A stretch of DNA of 64,000 bases from an uncultured Christensenella sp. (GCA_949290515.1 CASERZ010000002.1:1-64000); one strand, 5' to 3'. Positions 53,524-62,746 are shown, numbered from the stretch's first letter. Numbers and translations are program-made. Notes: generated from the sequence alone by a model not told the origin.

Positions 53524-53552
53524 ATTATATAGTATATTTAAAAATTTTTCAA
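53524..53552 (-). promoter_or_regulatory. Sigma-A promoter for the hydrolase gene
   Basis: Minus-strand TTGAAA (53547-53552), 17-bp spacer, TATAAT (53524-53529); leader of about 85 bases containing two copies of AAAAATCAAACRCAT. Confidence 0.65.
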
Positions 53553-53671
53553 CCCTGTTTATTGTGTTTTGTAAAGTTTTTGCCAAATTTTGTTCTTATA
53601 GTGCCGACTTTAGTCAGCGTCATATTTTATTAGAACGTACACAACAATTCTCACAGCGCAAAAACGCGGAC

Positions 53672-53788
53672 AAAACACCGCGTGAGAGAGCCCGTCAAAG
53701 AAAACACTGCGTTAGAGAGCGCCTCGAAGATAACACCGCGGAACAAAACTCCGCAAGAGAAAACATCGCAAGAGAAAACTCCGCAGAA
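53672..53788. repeat. Degenerate 15-nt repeats
   Basis: AAAACTCCGCAAGAG (53745-53759), AAAACATCGCAAGAG (53760-53774) and AAAACTCCGCAGAA (53775-) are in tandem; looser copies start at 53672, 53701 and 53730, i.e. at multiples of 15. A plus-strand frame through them would read ...SARENIARENSAE, but its only start is a GTG with no ribosome site. The rest of 53435-54610 is AT-rich non-coding DNA apart from the sites listed next. Confidence 0.65.
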
Positions 53789-54117
53789 ATCGGCTAATAT
53801 TTTACGAACCACGATTTGTACCAGTTTTGCATATACGGCTCAACTCGATATTTCATACTGCTAACGCTGTGTTTCCCATACAACATTATAAACATCGTCA
53901 CCAAAACAATGCGGTTTACATATATTCTTAATTGCTGTCGTTTGCGCATTTGTCATTTGCGAGGCTTTTAGCATTTACTACAGATTGTGTATTATTTTTT
54001 GTGCATTGTTCAGGTTTAGTACAGAATTTCGGTGCAGAATAATTGTACAGTGCAGAACATTTTACATTAAATTTTAACTGTCGTATAAACATACAAAAGA
54101 TAATAAGAAAATGGCAA

Positions 54118-54153
54118 TTAATAAAGATATGATTTTTAATAAAGATATGATTT
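54118..54153. repeat. Perfect 18-bp tandem duplication
   Basis: TTAATAAAGATATGATTT occurs twice head to tail (54118-54135 and 54136-54153) and runs directly into the GAACAATGTTC palindrome. Confidence 0.8.
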
Positions 54154-54165
54154 GAACAATGTTCA
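54153..54165. promoter_or_regulatory. Palindromic operator-like site 1
   Basis: TGAACAATGTTCA is a palindrome apart from the central base. An identical GAACAATGTTC core with the same TTT to its left lies 265 bases nearer murG. The spacing GAAC-N3-GTTC differs from the N4 Bacillus LexA box. A third partial match, GCATTGTTCA, is at 54003-54012. Confidence 0.5.
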
Positions 54166-54417
54166 GTTTTGATTAATTACTTACACAAATCCAACGTTTT
54201 ACGCTTTGACCAACACTATGAATTTACCGTTCAATATCAGTATTCGTCTTACATTTACTTTAAATTATCTTATTAAAACTAGTTTCGACTATTTACCTCT
54301 TTAGAGTTTAATTTATGAAAAAACTCTCTTTTACCGCCTCCCGATTGATAAAATTGACTTAATAATTCCCCCTTATCTTAACCCTAAACCTATTGAAGTT
54401 TACGTCTTTATTTACAA

Positions 54418-54432
54418 TTTGAACAATGTTCG
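54418..54432. promoter_or_regulatory. Palindromic operator-like site 2
   Basis: TTTGAACAATGTTCG, same core as site 1, about 180 bases upstream of the murG ATG. Probably bound by a dimeric helix-turn-helix regulator that is not encoded in this window. Confidence 0.5.
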
Positions 54433-54610
54433 ATTAACATATTTTACTTTGTACTGACATTTAGACTTTCATTATAAAAATCAAACTCACCACATTTCCA
54501 TCACCCCGAATAAGGCTCGTAACTTACAAAAGAATTCAAGCATATTATGATTAGACTTTTGATAAAATCGGCATTTTGACAAACACTATTACCGATTTCG
54601 GAGGTGGATT

Positions 54611-55660
54611 ATGAATATCGCACTCACAGGCGGAGGCACCGCAGGACACGTTATGCCCAATCTCGCACTATATGACGAGTTTCAAAAAAGATTTGACAAT
54701 ATCATATATATCGGCAACAAAGAAAAAATAGAATACGATTTATGCACAAAAAACAATATTGATTTTTTTGCTTGCGAAAGTATCAAATTCGACCGCTCGA
54801 AGATATTTTCAAATATACTTATACCTTTCAAAATGCCCGCCTATATACGTCAGGCGCAAGCCATACTGAGCAACAATTCAATTGACGTTGTATTTTCAAA
54901 AGGCGGCTATGTAGCATTGCCGGTAGTGTATGCAGCCAAAAAACTCAAAATCCCCGTAATATGTCACGAAAGCGACTTTTCTATGGGAATAGCCAACAAA
55001 CTGACTTCAAAGTTTGCAAAAGGAATCATTACTTGCTTTCCCCAGACTTTAACCAAAAATAACGTAAAAGTTTTCGCAAATCCCGTGAGACAGTCCATAT
55101 TCGAAGGGGACGCGGGCAAAATATACGCAAAACACGCCCTAAACGCGTCAATCCCCGTACTTTTGGTAGTCGGCGGGTCAATGGGCGCAAAAGCCATAAA
55201 CGACGCCGTATACGCCGCTATAGAGCCTCTTACGCAAAGATATCAGGTCATACACATATGCGGCAAATCCCTTACACCGCTTTCACACAAAAACTACTAT
55301 CAGCTGCAATTTGCCGACAACATTCAAGACTATATCGCGGCAAGCGATATGATAATCTCGCGATGCGGTGCGGGCGCATCAACAGAATTGAATGCGCTCA
55401 ACAAAAAGGCTCTCTATATCCCGCTTGAAAACAAAGCTTCGCGCGGAGACCAAGTTCTCAATGCAGAGTATCAGCAAGACAACGGGTACGCTCTGGTATT
55501 GCACGAGAAAGACCTCAACACTCAAAATCTTTTGAAAACGCTCGATAAACTTATGAATTTTGACAAAAGGCCGTTTTATTACGACCCCGAGAACAATGCA
55601 AAAATAGCCGATTACGTCTATTCGTTAGCACGAGAATATTCCCCCTTACCGCTACAATGA
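54611..55660 (+). CDS. murG: Lipid II synthase MurG (UDP-GlcNAc transferase)
   Basis: 349-aa GT28 glycosyltransferase adding GlcNAc to lipid I at the cytoplasmic membrane face. Motifs: GGGTAGH (7-13), FSKGGYVALPVVYAAK, CHESDFSMGIANK (HE of the acceptor site; usual text is HEQN), VVGGSMGAKAIN, and RCGAGASTELNAL with IPLENKASRGDQVLNA at the UDP-GlcNAc site. GGAGGTGG is 4 bases before the ATG. It is the only gene in its unit, on the plus strand, with a long upstream region. AT-richer codon use than serC or pckG. A second murG in the main dcw cluster cannot be excluded. Confidence 0.9.
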   Translation: MNIALTGGGTAGHVMPNLALYDEFQKRFDNIIYIGNKEKIEYDLCTKNNIDFFACESIKFDRSKIFSNILIPFKMPAYIRQAQAILSNNSIDVVFSKGGYVALPVVYAAKKLKIPVICHESDFSMGIANKLTSKFAKGIITCFPQTLTKNNVKVFANPVRQSIFEGDAGKIYAKHALNASIPVLLVVGGSMGAKAINDAVYAAIEPLTQRYQVIHICGKSLTPLSHKNYYQLQFADNIQDYIAASDMIISRCGAGASTELNALNKKALYIPLENKASRGDQVLNAEYQQDNGYALVLHEKDLNTQNLLKTLDKLMNFDKRPFYYDPENNAKIADYVYSLAREYSPLPLQ

Positions 55661-55671
55661 TATCATTTCAA

Positions 55672-55702
55672 TAAAAAAATACGGCATTTGCCGTATTTTT
55701 TA
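55672..55702. terminator. murG terminator (bidirectional)
   Basis: AAAAAATACGGCA pairs perfectly with TGCCGTATTTTTT, 12 bases after the murG stop. Its symmetry lets it also end the opposing acyl-CoA synthetase transcript. Confidence 0.9.
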
Positions 55703-55884
55703 AATTATAATTACATTGACTTTCGATTGATAAACTTCTTAATCGCACTTTGGCTTTATTTAAATACGACTAGATATAGGCAAAATAATTTCGCTGAAAT
55801 ATTATATATCTTATCGTCGCATATTAAGATTTTCCAGATGCAATAACGCTTTAAAGACGTACGCTTCACATCTTATGCAAAAAA

Positions 55885-57510
55885 TCAATTACCCGAGGCC
55901 TGCTCCTGTAGCTTTTTGAAATCCACCTTACCAATCTGCGTAAGAGGCAAACTTTCTACCTTTTCAACTATTTTCGGCACGCTGTATTTTAAAAGATTTG
56001 CACCTATATATTCCTTAAGACCTTCTATATATTTATCGTCCGCAACAACTCCGTCTTTGACCATTATATAGAGTTTAAGCTGAGGCTTTCCCTCTTTCTC
56101 GACTGATATGACGCAACTTCTGAGAATTCCCTCGTATTTATCTACCAAATCTTCGATTTCCTGAGGAAAAACGTTTACGCCGCTGATTTTGACCATACGT
56201 TTGAGTCTGTCGACAAAATAGACGTATCCGTCTTCGTCCATATATCCGATATCACCCGTTTTGAGCCATTTTTCACCGTTTTTGTCAGTGAATATCGTCT
56301 CTTTAGTCAACTTTTCGTCATTATAATATCCGCTCATCATTCCCAAAGTAGATATTACGAGCATTCCTTTTTGCATAGGAGGCAAAAACTCGTTTTTTTC
56401 GTTGACAACAGCAAATTTATTGTTTTTTGTAGGCTTTCCGAGCGTACCTTCTTTGTGAATATCCATAGTATTCACACAGCACACACCGCCTTCGGTAAGT
56501 CCGTAGCCCGCGCACAGCTTTATAGGGTTTCCACTCTTTGCCATAGCGTCCTCGAATGCTTTTTTCACAGCGTCCGAAAGTTTATCTCCTCCGCAATAGC
56601 AGTTTTTGAGTTTTCTGAGATACTTACCTTTAAACTTGCCCGACGCAACCATTTTTGCATACATATTCGGCACACCCGCAATATACGTAACAGTACGGTG
56701 CTTTACAAGCCTGCACGCGCCTTTAGCATTGAATTTAGGCATCATCACAGCTTGTCCGCCGCCCGAAATAACAGTATGCATACATATTCCCAGTCCGTAA
56801 GTGTGAAAGAGAGGAAGCACCATAAGCATACCGTCTTTATCGTCAACACCGCCCCCCACAAGGTCAATTGTATTGAAAGCGAGATTATTGAACGCAGCAT
56901 TGCTCAGCATAACAGTCTTGGATTTGCCCGTAGTACCGCCGCTATGCATATAAATAGCAATATCGTCACCTTTTATATCGGTTTCTTTATGAGGATACTT
57001 GCCGAGAATTTTCTTGAATTTAACCACTCTGTCGTCATATTTGACGTGTTTTTTAAAGCGGTATGAGTACATCTCGTAAGGAATTTTGTACAAAGACGGC
57101 AGATAATCGCTTGCCGCGCAAAGTATAACGGGCTTGTCACTGTCGCGAAGCCACTCGTATTTTTCGTAAAACTCGTCAAAGAGTATAAAAGCCTTTGTAT
57201 TCATATCGTCAGCAATCTTTTTGAGAGCTTTTGACGGTATGAGAGGATGGACGATATTCGCTACCGCTCCGGTATCGTTGATAGCATAAAAGCTCAGTAT
57301 AGCGTCGGGAATATTGCCGAGGCACAAAATCACATTATCCCCCTTGCCTATTCCGAGATGTTGCAAATAACCGCTCAGACTTCTGATTGTATCTATAAAC
57401 TCACCGAGCCTGATATAATTTCCGTAAAAGCTGAGCGTTTTATTCGTACGCGGAAGACGCTTTGTTTCGTCTACCACGTATGCAAACATAGATTTATCGA
57501 ATTTAGTCAT
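55885..57510 (-). CDS. AMP-forming acyl-CoA synthetase/ligase
   Basis: 541-aa ANL-superfamily adenylating enzyme. P-loop-like A3 motif HSGGTTGKSKTVMLS (~187), LPLFHTYGLGI (A4), CAGYGLTEGG (A5), TGDIGYMDEDGYVYFVDR (A7), KISGVNVFPQEIE (A8) and LTQIGKVDFKKL with the catalytic Lys (A10). No carrier domain, so it likely activates a carboxylic acid to acyl-AMP/acyl-CoA; the chain length is unknown. Followed one base later by a PAP2 phosphatase gene upstream in transcription order, suggesting a lipid role. It ends near the murG terminator. Confidence 0.88.
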   Translation of the reverse strand: MTKFDKSMFAYVVDETKRLPRTNKTLSFYGNYIRLGEFIDTIRSLSGYLQHLGIGKGDNVILCLGNIPDAILSFYAINDTGAVANIVHPLIPSKALKKIADDMNTKAFILFDEFYEKYEWLRDSDKPVILCAASDYLPSLYKIPYEMYSYRFKKHVKYDDRVVKFKKILGKYPHKETDIKGDDIAIYMHSGGTTGKSKTVMLSNAAFNNLAFNTIDLVGGGVDDKDGMLMVLPLFHTYGLGICMHTVISGGGQAVMMPKFNAKGACRLVKHRTVTYIAGVPNMYAKMVASGKFKGKYLRKLKNCYCGGDKLSDAVKKAFEDAMAKSGNPIKLCAGYGLTEGGVCCVNTMDIHKEGTLGKPTKNNKFAVVNEKNEFLPPMQKGMLVISTLGMMSGYYNDEKLTKETIFTDKNGEKWLKTGDIGYMDEDGYVYFVDRLKRMVKISGVNVFPQEIEDLVDKYEGILRSCVISVEKEGKPQLKLYIMVKDGVVADDKYIEGLKEYIGANLLKYSVPKIVEKVESLPLTQIGKVDFKKLQEQASGN

Positions 57511-57511
57511 T

Positions 57512-58498
57512 TCATTCCATTTTTGCTAAGGCTTCGTCAGCGCAAGCAAAATTAGTTCCTTTTCTGAAGTATAGATATTTGAGCAATCTGTATATACCGT
57601 ATGACAACATACTGCTGAATACGACGTCGGACAAGAAGTGCGCGTCATCGCAAATTCTCGATAATGCAGAAAGCACTACAAAGAGGAAGCAGCTTGCAGT
57701 CAGCACGTATTTGAGCCATTTTTTCTCTCTCCACTTAGGCAAGCACTCCCAAAGCGCACACAACAAGAAAATATGCGTCGCGGAATTAGCGTGACCTGAG
57801 GGGAAAGACGTATACTCGTAATCGGGATTAAGCTCGATTTTAGAGGTATCGGGAGTATACCAAGGAGTAAAATAACTGTAGCCGTCATTGCCAAGCGCGT
57901 TTTCCTTGAGCATATCTCTGAATCTCATTCTGTGCCAGAGCATTTTAAGCCCCTGATTGATTACCAGCGCAACAAGCAGATAGGTGATTGCAAAGATAGC
58001 AAACTTGAACAGCGTATATCTTGTCTTTTTAGGAATAAATCTTCCCAAAAATACGCTTAATCCTGCGCAAATCACCGAGACAATGCCCATTACGACGTAA
58101 AAGACAGTGCCGTCAAATCCTACCTCATTGAGCATATCCATAACTTCGCTCTTAAAACAAAGTATTACCCAACCGCCGAAAGTCAAAACAACCATAGCGA
58201 TTTTAAATACAACTCTGTATTTTTCTTCGATAAGGTCATTGCAATAAAAAAGCATAGGTCCGAATATCGGCAAAATAATATATGCGGGGTATTCTGCTAT
58301 AACGGAAAACAGCGTAGCAAACGCAGTCTTTGCCCAATTGCCGTTGATAGATTTTGACAAAGCCTTGTTGATTACAAGGTCATAATACTCACCGTTGCCG
58401 TTTTTGAGCGCAACGAAAACAAGCAAGCCAACAAGAACTGCTCCCAAAACGCTATGCAGTACTATTGATACCAATTTGTCTCTTTTTTGTTCCTCCAT
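57512..58498 (-). CDS. PAP2 family membrane phosphatase
   Basis: 328-aa polytopic membrane protein of the PAP2/PgpB type, with about seven helices. Catalytic motifs: K..WHRMRFRD (motif I variant of KxxxxxxRP), FPSGHANSATH (II) and SRICDDAHFLSDV (III), with both active-site His. The family dephosphorylates phosphatidic acid, PGP or undecaprenyl pyrophosphate on the outer face. ATG at 58498 (MEEQKRDK) is chosen over one 15 codons upstream because AAGGGG lies 6 bases before it. Operon with the acyl-CoA synthetase (1-base gap). Confidence 0.88.
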   Translation of the reverse strand: MEEQKRDKLVSIVLHSVLGAVLVGLLVFVALKNGNGEYYDLVINKALSKSINGNWAKTAFATLFSVIAEYPAYIILPIFGPMLFYCNDLIEEKYRVVFKIAMVVLTFGGWVILCFKSEVMDMLNEVGFDGTVFYVVMGIVSVICAGLSVFLGRFIPKKTRYTLFKFAIFAITYLLVALVINQGLKMLWHRMRFRDMLKENALGNDGYSYFTPWYTPDTSKIELNPDYEYTSFPSGHANSATHIFLLCALWECLPKWREKKWLKYVLTASCFLFVVLSALSRICDDAHFLSDVVFSSMLSYGIYRLLKYLYFRKGTNFACADEALAKME

Positions 58499-58650
58499 AC
58501 TAATCCCCTTTTGAAGCTCTTTATAAATATTGTACAATATCAAAAGTTATTTTGCAATATAATTTATTATCAATATAATTAAATAATTTACGATACATAT
58601 CGTAAAATGACGAATAAACTCGCCGAAAGCTAAAAAGTTCTGATAAAATT

Positions 58651-58698
58651 AAAAAACCAAAAAATTGCCGCTTGCAAACATATAAGCTTGTCAAGCGG
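58651..58698 (-). terminator. Terminator after lipoprotein 1
   Basis: CCGCTTG (58668-58674) and CAAGCGG (58692-58698) pair; the minus strand then reads CAATTTTTTGGTTTTTT. It is ~105 bases beyond the lipoprotein stop. Confidence 0.6.
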
Positions 58699-58803
58699 TA
58701 TGCTTCCTATCGTTATTCAGTATATATCCGACATAAAATTTTAAAAGACTTTTAAATTTTTAAGTCAGAAACGAAATGCTTTAGACAGCCTTTGTCGATA
58801 TCA

Positions 58804-59832
58804 TTAATTTTGCATAGCTATTATACTGCCGAGCTTTTCCACCGCGCTGTCACCGTAAGGCTTTACATACAAAGCGGCAGAATTGTAAAAGGAATTTTCA
58901 AATTCGTCGGCAACGTATCCGCTCTCCGTCTTGTCATAAGAAAACTGCACTTCCGTATTGAGAGTAACCGTACTGTTAAGCACACTGCCCAGCTTCATTG
59001 CGTAAGACTCGGTGATATAAATATTTCTTATCATTCCGTTTGCCCAAAGTACGAATCTGATTCTCAGCTGAAGAAAATCTATTTTATCGACTTCCATACC
59101 GGCATTGACCGAAAGCTGTTGTTTCATAGTCTTGACGTATTCCGTAGTCGACTTGACAGGATTGAATATTATGGCAAATCTGTAAGTATCCGTAGCTTCG
59201 TCGTAAATAGGCACGGAAGCTTCTTCAACGTTTTCTTCAGAAGTATCGTACATCCATATCATTGTGGGATTATTGGACTTCTTGTTTACGTAGTCCTGTA
59301 TATCCTTAAAGTCGGTAGTGATACTGTTCCAGGATTTAATATCAATCGTATCTCCGCGTCTGTTGTATTTGGTATCGGCGTTGCGGTAATAAATTTCGCC
59401 GTTCTTAATCATAGTTTTTTCGTAAAGGCTGGTAATAGACGAATAAGAGATACTGTCGGCATAGTAAGTCGCATTTGAAGAATTCAAGCCTTGAGAATCA
59501 CCTACGCCTATTCTGATTTTTGCTACGTCGATAACCTGAGAAGTAGTGATAAGCCCTGCTTTAGTGAGTGCAGTACCATACTGCTGACTGATTACAAAGT
59601 CAGTATTGTAATAATTATCAAGCGCAAGGGAAAACATCTCGTATGCAGACATATCTGAATCAAGCTTTTTGGAGTCAGTCCACACAGGCTGTTCCTTGCC
59701 AATATTCATTTCTATAATATCAAAGTCCCCCACTGTAACCTGCTCAACTTTATTTGAGCAACCTACCATTGCCGTAAGGACCACCGTAAACACCATAACA
59801 ATCGCTATTATAGTGAGCAAAAACTTTTTCAT
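58804..59832 (-). CDS. Putative lipoprotein 1 (paralogue pair)
   Basis: 342-aa protein with a lipoprotein signal: KKFLLTIIAIVMVFTVVLTAMVGC, Cys25 as the lipidation site. The mature protein is soluble and beta/alpha mixed, with no family I recognise. It is clearly homologous along its length to the product of 60311-61300 (shared DFDIIEMNIGK, YYADSISYSS..SLYEK, YRNADTKYNRRGDT, FAIIFNPVKSTTEYVKTMKQQL, NGMIRNIYITESY). The ribosome site and start, GGAGAAAACTATG, are also identical in both, indicating a tandem duplication. Its own leader is 480 bases, so the genes are probably transcribed separately. Confidence 0.85.
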   Translation of the reverse strand: MKKFLLTIIAIVMVFTVVLTAMVGCSNKVEQVTVGDFDIIEMNIGKEQPVWTDSKKLDSDMSAYEMFSLALDNYYNTDFVISQQYGTALTKAGLITTSQVIDVAKIRIGVGDSQGLNSSNATYYADSISYSSITSLYEKTMIKNGEIYYRNADTKYNRRGDTIDIKSWNSITTDFKDIQDYVNKKSNNPTMIWMYDTSEENVEEASVPIYDEATDTYRFAIIFNPVKSTTEYVKTMKQQLSVNAGMEVDKIDFLQLRIRFVLWANGMIRNIYITESYAMKLGSVLNSTVTLNTEVQFSYDKTESGYVADEFENSFYNSAALYVKPYGDSAVEKLGSIIAMQN

Positions 59833-60259
59833 AGTTTTCTCCTGACTTATTTATTTAAGTTTTTCACTCCCGCAAATGCGACGCAAACGTCCCACCCAAA
59901 CTTTCACTTTTGTAATATCTATGTAAAATCCTAATACATTGTACAATATTAAAATCAAATAATCAATACTTTTTTTCGACAAATTGAGTAAAATTTCAAA
60001 ATAACAAAAATATCTTTAAGAAACTTTTAATAAATCCTTTCAAACTTAAAATAAACTAATTTAATTAGCGGATTTTATAATTTTTGTCTATAAGTCCGAT
60101 ACAGAACGAGTTATTAAAATCAATCTTATATAATAGCGATTTTACAAACATCTTGAAAATTTTATCGGCATTTTTTCATATACCACTCATCTGTACTTCT
60201 ATGCTAATGACATTTCTTTCCACAATAAAAGCAATCCGATGACTGAGGTTTTTCGATAA
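59833..60259. other. AT-rich spacer between paralogous lipoprotein genes
   Basis: No ORF. Apart from GGAGAAAACT next to the lipoprotein 1 start, I see no pair of promoter boxes with standard spacing; TATTAC and TTTACA-like words occur near 59915-59935. Confidence 0.4.
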
Positions 60260-60290
60260 CAAGAAAGAGGAGATTGCTCTCCTCTTTTTG
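60260..60290. terminator. Terminator after lipoprotein 2
   Basis: GAGGAGA (60267-60273) and TCTCCTC (60278-60284) with loop TTGC. The plus-strand tail is TTTTTG and the minus-strand tail TTTCTTG, about 25 bases after the lipoprotein 2 stop. Confidence 0.65.
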
Positions 60291-60310
60291 TCTATTTGTT
60301 ATTGTAATTA

Positions 60311-61300
60311 TTAAGCTTCGGTGTAAGGCTTGGTGTAAGTCTTGTCATCGCTGTCGATAGATGCGATATTTTCAGCGATATTATAACCTGCTTCGTTGGG
60401 ATTGAAAGAGTACTGTACGTCAGAGTTAAGAGTGATAACGCTGTCGATTACTCCTGCGAGCTTCATCTGGTAAGATTCGGTGATGTACATATTTCTAATC
60501 ATACCGTTTTCCCAAAGAACTACACGAAGTCTGAGCTGTTTGAATTCGAGACCTTCAACGCTCATACCTGCATTTACTTCGAGCTGTTGTTGCATCGTCT
60601 TAACGTATTCGGTAGTAGACTTGATAGGGTCGAAGATAATTGCGAATCTGTAAGTCTTGGTTTCTGCATCGTAGATAGGGTCAGAAGCCTTTTGTACATA
60701 GTCTTTCTGCAAATTGTACATCCACAAAACCGTAGGATTGTTGGACTTTTTAGCCGTAAAATCTGCTACGTCGTCAAAATTCGTATCGATGCCGTTCCAG
60801 CTCTTAACTTCAACGGTATCCTGTCTTCTTGCATACTTGGTATCAGCGTTTCTGTACTTGATTTCGTCGGGAGTGATGACGATTTTTTCGTAAAGGCTTG
60901 CAAACTGAGAATAAGAAATGCTGTCTGCAAAGTAGCTGGCACCGTTTGCGTTGTTGCCGGAAGCATCGCCCTTACCGCTTCTGATTTTAGCAGCGTCTAC
61001 CATCTGAGTAACCTTGATAGGTCCGATGTATGTAGCGACGGAACCGAGAAGCTGGGAAATAGCATAGTCAGCATTATAGTAGTTAGTTACGGCAGTCTCG
61101 AGCATTTCGAAAGAAGTCATATCGGACTTAAGTGCGGTTGCGCCTTCAGCCGCAGGCATATCCTTACCGATATTCATATCAATGATTTCGAAGTCGTCAA
61201 CCGTCAACTCTTCGAGCTCAGGGGTACAACCTGCAAAAGCACTGAGAGCTACGGTAAGCATCAAAGCTACAATTACAATAGAAATCAAAACTTTTTTCAT
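60311..61300 (-). CDS. Putative lipoprotein 2 (paralogue pair)
   Basis: 329-aa lipoprotein; signal KKVLISIVIVALMLTVALSAFAGC, with Cys24 the lipidation site. Homologous to lipoprotein 1 over the whole mature part; main differences are the ends and the 90-130 region. This copy has a good promoter, and its codons are more biased to frequent ones, so it may be the more highly expressed of the two. Function unknown. Other Clostridia encode such Asp/Tyr-rich small lipoproteins without annotation. Confidence 0.85.
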   Translation of the reverse strand: MKKVLISIVIVALMLTVALSAFAGCTPELEELTVDDFEIIDMNIGKDMPAAEGATALKSDMTSFEMLETAVTNYYNADYAISQLLGSVATYIGPIKVTQMVDAAKIRSGKGDASGNNANGASYFADSISYSQFASLYEKIVITPDEIKYRNADTKYARRQDTVEVKSWNGIDTNFDDVADFTAKKSNNPTVLWMYNLQKDYVQKASDPIYDAETKTYRFAIIFDPIKSTTEYVKTMQQQLEVNAGMSVEGLEFKQLRLRVVLWENGMIRNMYITESYQMKLAGVIDSVITLNSDVQYSFNPNEAGYNIAENIASIDSDDKTYTKPYTEA

Positions 61301-61335
61301 AGTTTTCTCCTCATTTTTGATTTTTTACTATAACT

Positions 61336-61364
61336 ATAATATCTCATATTTTTTTCTATTGCAA
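61336..61364 (-). promoter_or_regulatory. Sigma-A promoter for lipoprotein 2
   Basis: Minus-strand TTGCAA (61359-61364), 17-bp spacer, TATTAT (61336-61341); leader ~30 bases with GAGGAGA before the ATG. Confidence 0.65.
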
Positions 61365-61687
61365 GCAAATTTATATCATTTTTACAATTTTATTTTTCAT
61401 ACATTTTACATTGTCGCGATTGTCGCGCATTATTATAGCGCACGCAGTATATACAGTTGTAGTTAAAGTGAAAAAAGGCGCATAAGCTTTTGCCGATTTA
61501 TACTCTCTTATGCTTGCTCTCGCTTTCATTTTAAAGTCAGAATACAAGCCCGACGTAATTGGCGCGTGTTTTGCTATTCACTCAAAGAGTGTGGCATAAT
61601 TTTATTTAAGCAAAAGTGCTTTGCGACAAAATTCTTCTTTTTTATATATAAAATCCCTTTTATACGTGCCGTCTGAGAAAAAACATA

Positions 61688-61717
61688 TTGACAACGCCGC
61701 CCATCGGAATATATAAT
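61688..61717 (+). promoter_or_regulatory. Sigma-A promoter for degV
   Basis: Consensus TTGACA (61688-61693) and TATAAT (61712-61717) with an 18-bp spacer. The region 61365-61687 between the divergent promoters holds nothing else I can identify. Confidence 0.75.
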
Positions 61718-61786
61718 ATCTTTATTAAATTATAAACGTAGTTTTACGTTTTCAAAATTCAAAAAAAATCAAGGACGGACTTTTTT

Positions 61787-62692
61787 ATGAAAATTATGAT
61801 TACCGCAGAGGCAACCAGCGATATGCCCGAGAGCCTCATCACCCACAATATTAAAATCTTCCCTATGGCGTATACCGTAAACGGAAAAGCCTATGACGGA
61901 GTTGAAACAAAACTTTCTCCTAAGAAGTTTTACGATATTTGCCGCACGGCAAAGACAAAGGAAGATTTGCCCCAGACTACTATGATAACCGCTTATCAGG
62001 CAGAAGAATACTTCAGACCTATTCTCAAGGCAGGATACGATATAATTCATATCGGTTTTACAAAAGCATTGAGCGGAACTTATGACCAAATGTGTATGGC
62101 GGCAGAAACAATGCGCAAGGAATTCCCCGACAGAAGAATAACCGTAATCGAATCTTACGCCGCTTCTTTCGTACAGGGACTTTTGGTATATTATGTAGAC
62201 CAAAAGCTTCAGGAAGGCGCAAGCTATGACGAGCTTGTAGAATATGCCGAAAATCTTAAGCATCACTGCGGCGGATACTTCACCATAGACGATATGAAGC
62301 ATCTCTACCGCACGGGAAGAGCCAGCAAAACACAGGCATTTTTGGGAGACGCGCTCCAAATAAAGCCCATACTCTACATAAACAAAATAGGCAAGCTTGT
62401 CCCCATAAGCAAGCAGATATCCCACAAAAAAGCTATGAAGACTATGCTTGAGTATTACGAAAAGCAGGCTTTACCCGCAGACGAGCAAAAACTCGTAGGC
62501 ATCGTACACGCAGACGCTACGGAAGACGCGCTGATGATTGAAAAAATCATCAAGGATAAATACGGCGTTAAGAACACTATGCTCGTAGACGTAGGCCCCG
62601 TAATAGGCTCGCACGTCGGCGCGGGAATGGTAGCATTCGTTGCGCTTCTCAAAGAGAAGGTAGAGCCCAACGACAAGAGTATCAAGGAATAA
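61787..62692 (+). CDS. DegV family fatty-acid-binding protein
   Basis: 301-aa DegV/FakB-like protein. It has ITAEATSDMPESL near the N terminus, the conserved TTMITAYQAEEYF and HIGFTKALSGTYDQM (Ser/Thr fatty-acid headgroup site), GGYFTIDDMKHLYRTGRAS, IKPILYI and GPVIGSHVGAGMV (phosphotransfer site). The family binds fatty acids; FakB members present acyl groups to the kinase FakA, but no fakA is nearby. AAGGA is about 12 bases before the ATG. Monocistronic with its own promoter and terminator. Confidence 0.93.
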   Translation: MKIMITAEATSDMPESLITHNIKIFPMAYTVNGKAYDGVETKLSPKKFYDICRTAKTKEDLPQTTMITAYQAEEYFRPILKAGYDIIHIGFTKALSGTYDQMCMAAETMRKEFPDRRITVIESYAASFVQGLLVYYVDQKLQEGASYDELVEYAENLKHHCGGYFTIDDMKHLYRTGRASKTQAFLGDALQIKPILYINKIGKLVPISKQISHKKAMKTMLEYYEKQALPADEQKLVGIVHADATEDALMIEKIIKDKYGVKNTMLVDVGPVIGSHVGAGMVAFVALLKEKVEPNDKSIKE

Positions 62693-62718
62693 TCTCACAA
62701 AACCGACAACCTGAAACA

Positions 62719-62746
62719 AGCCCGCCAAAAGCGGGCTTTTAGTTTA
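62719..62746 (+). terminator. degV terminator
   Basis: AAGCCCGC (62719-62726), loop CAAA(A), GCGGGCTT (62731-62738), then TTAGTTTA. Confidence 0.85.

Noticed and set aside
53564-53797. 77-codon frame containing the 15-nt repeats
   Set aside because: GTG start without Shine-Dalgarno and composed mainly of the repeats; treated as repeat DNA, with coding left open as a finding.
54153-54432. LexA/SOS boxes
   Set aside because: Half-sites GAAC and GTTC fit, but spacing is 3 rather than 4 bases and murG is not an SOS gene; kept only as unnamed operator-like sites.
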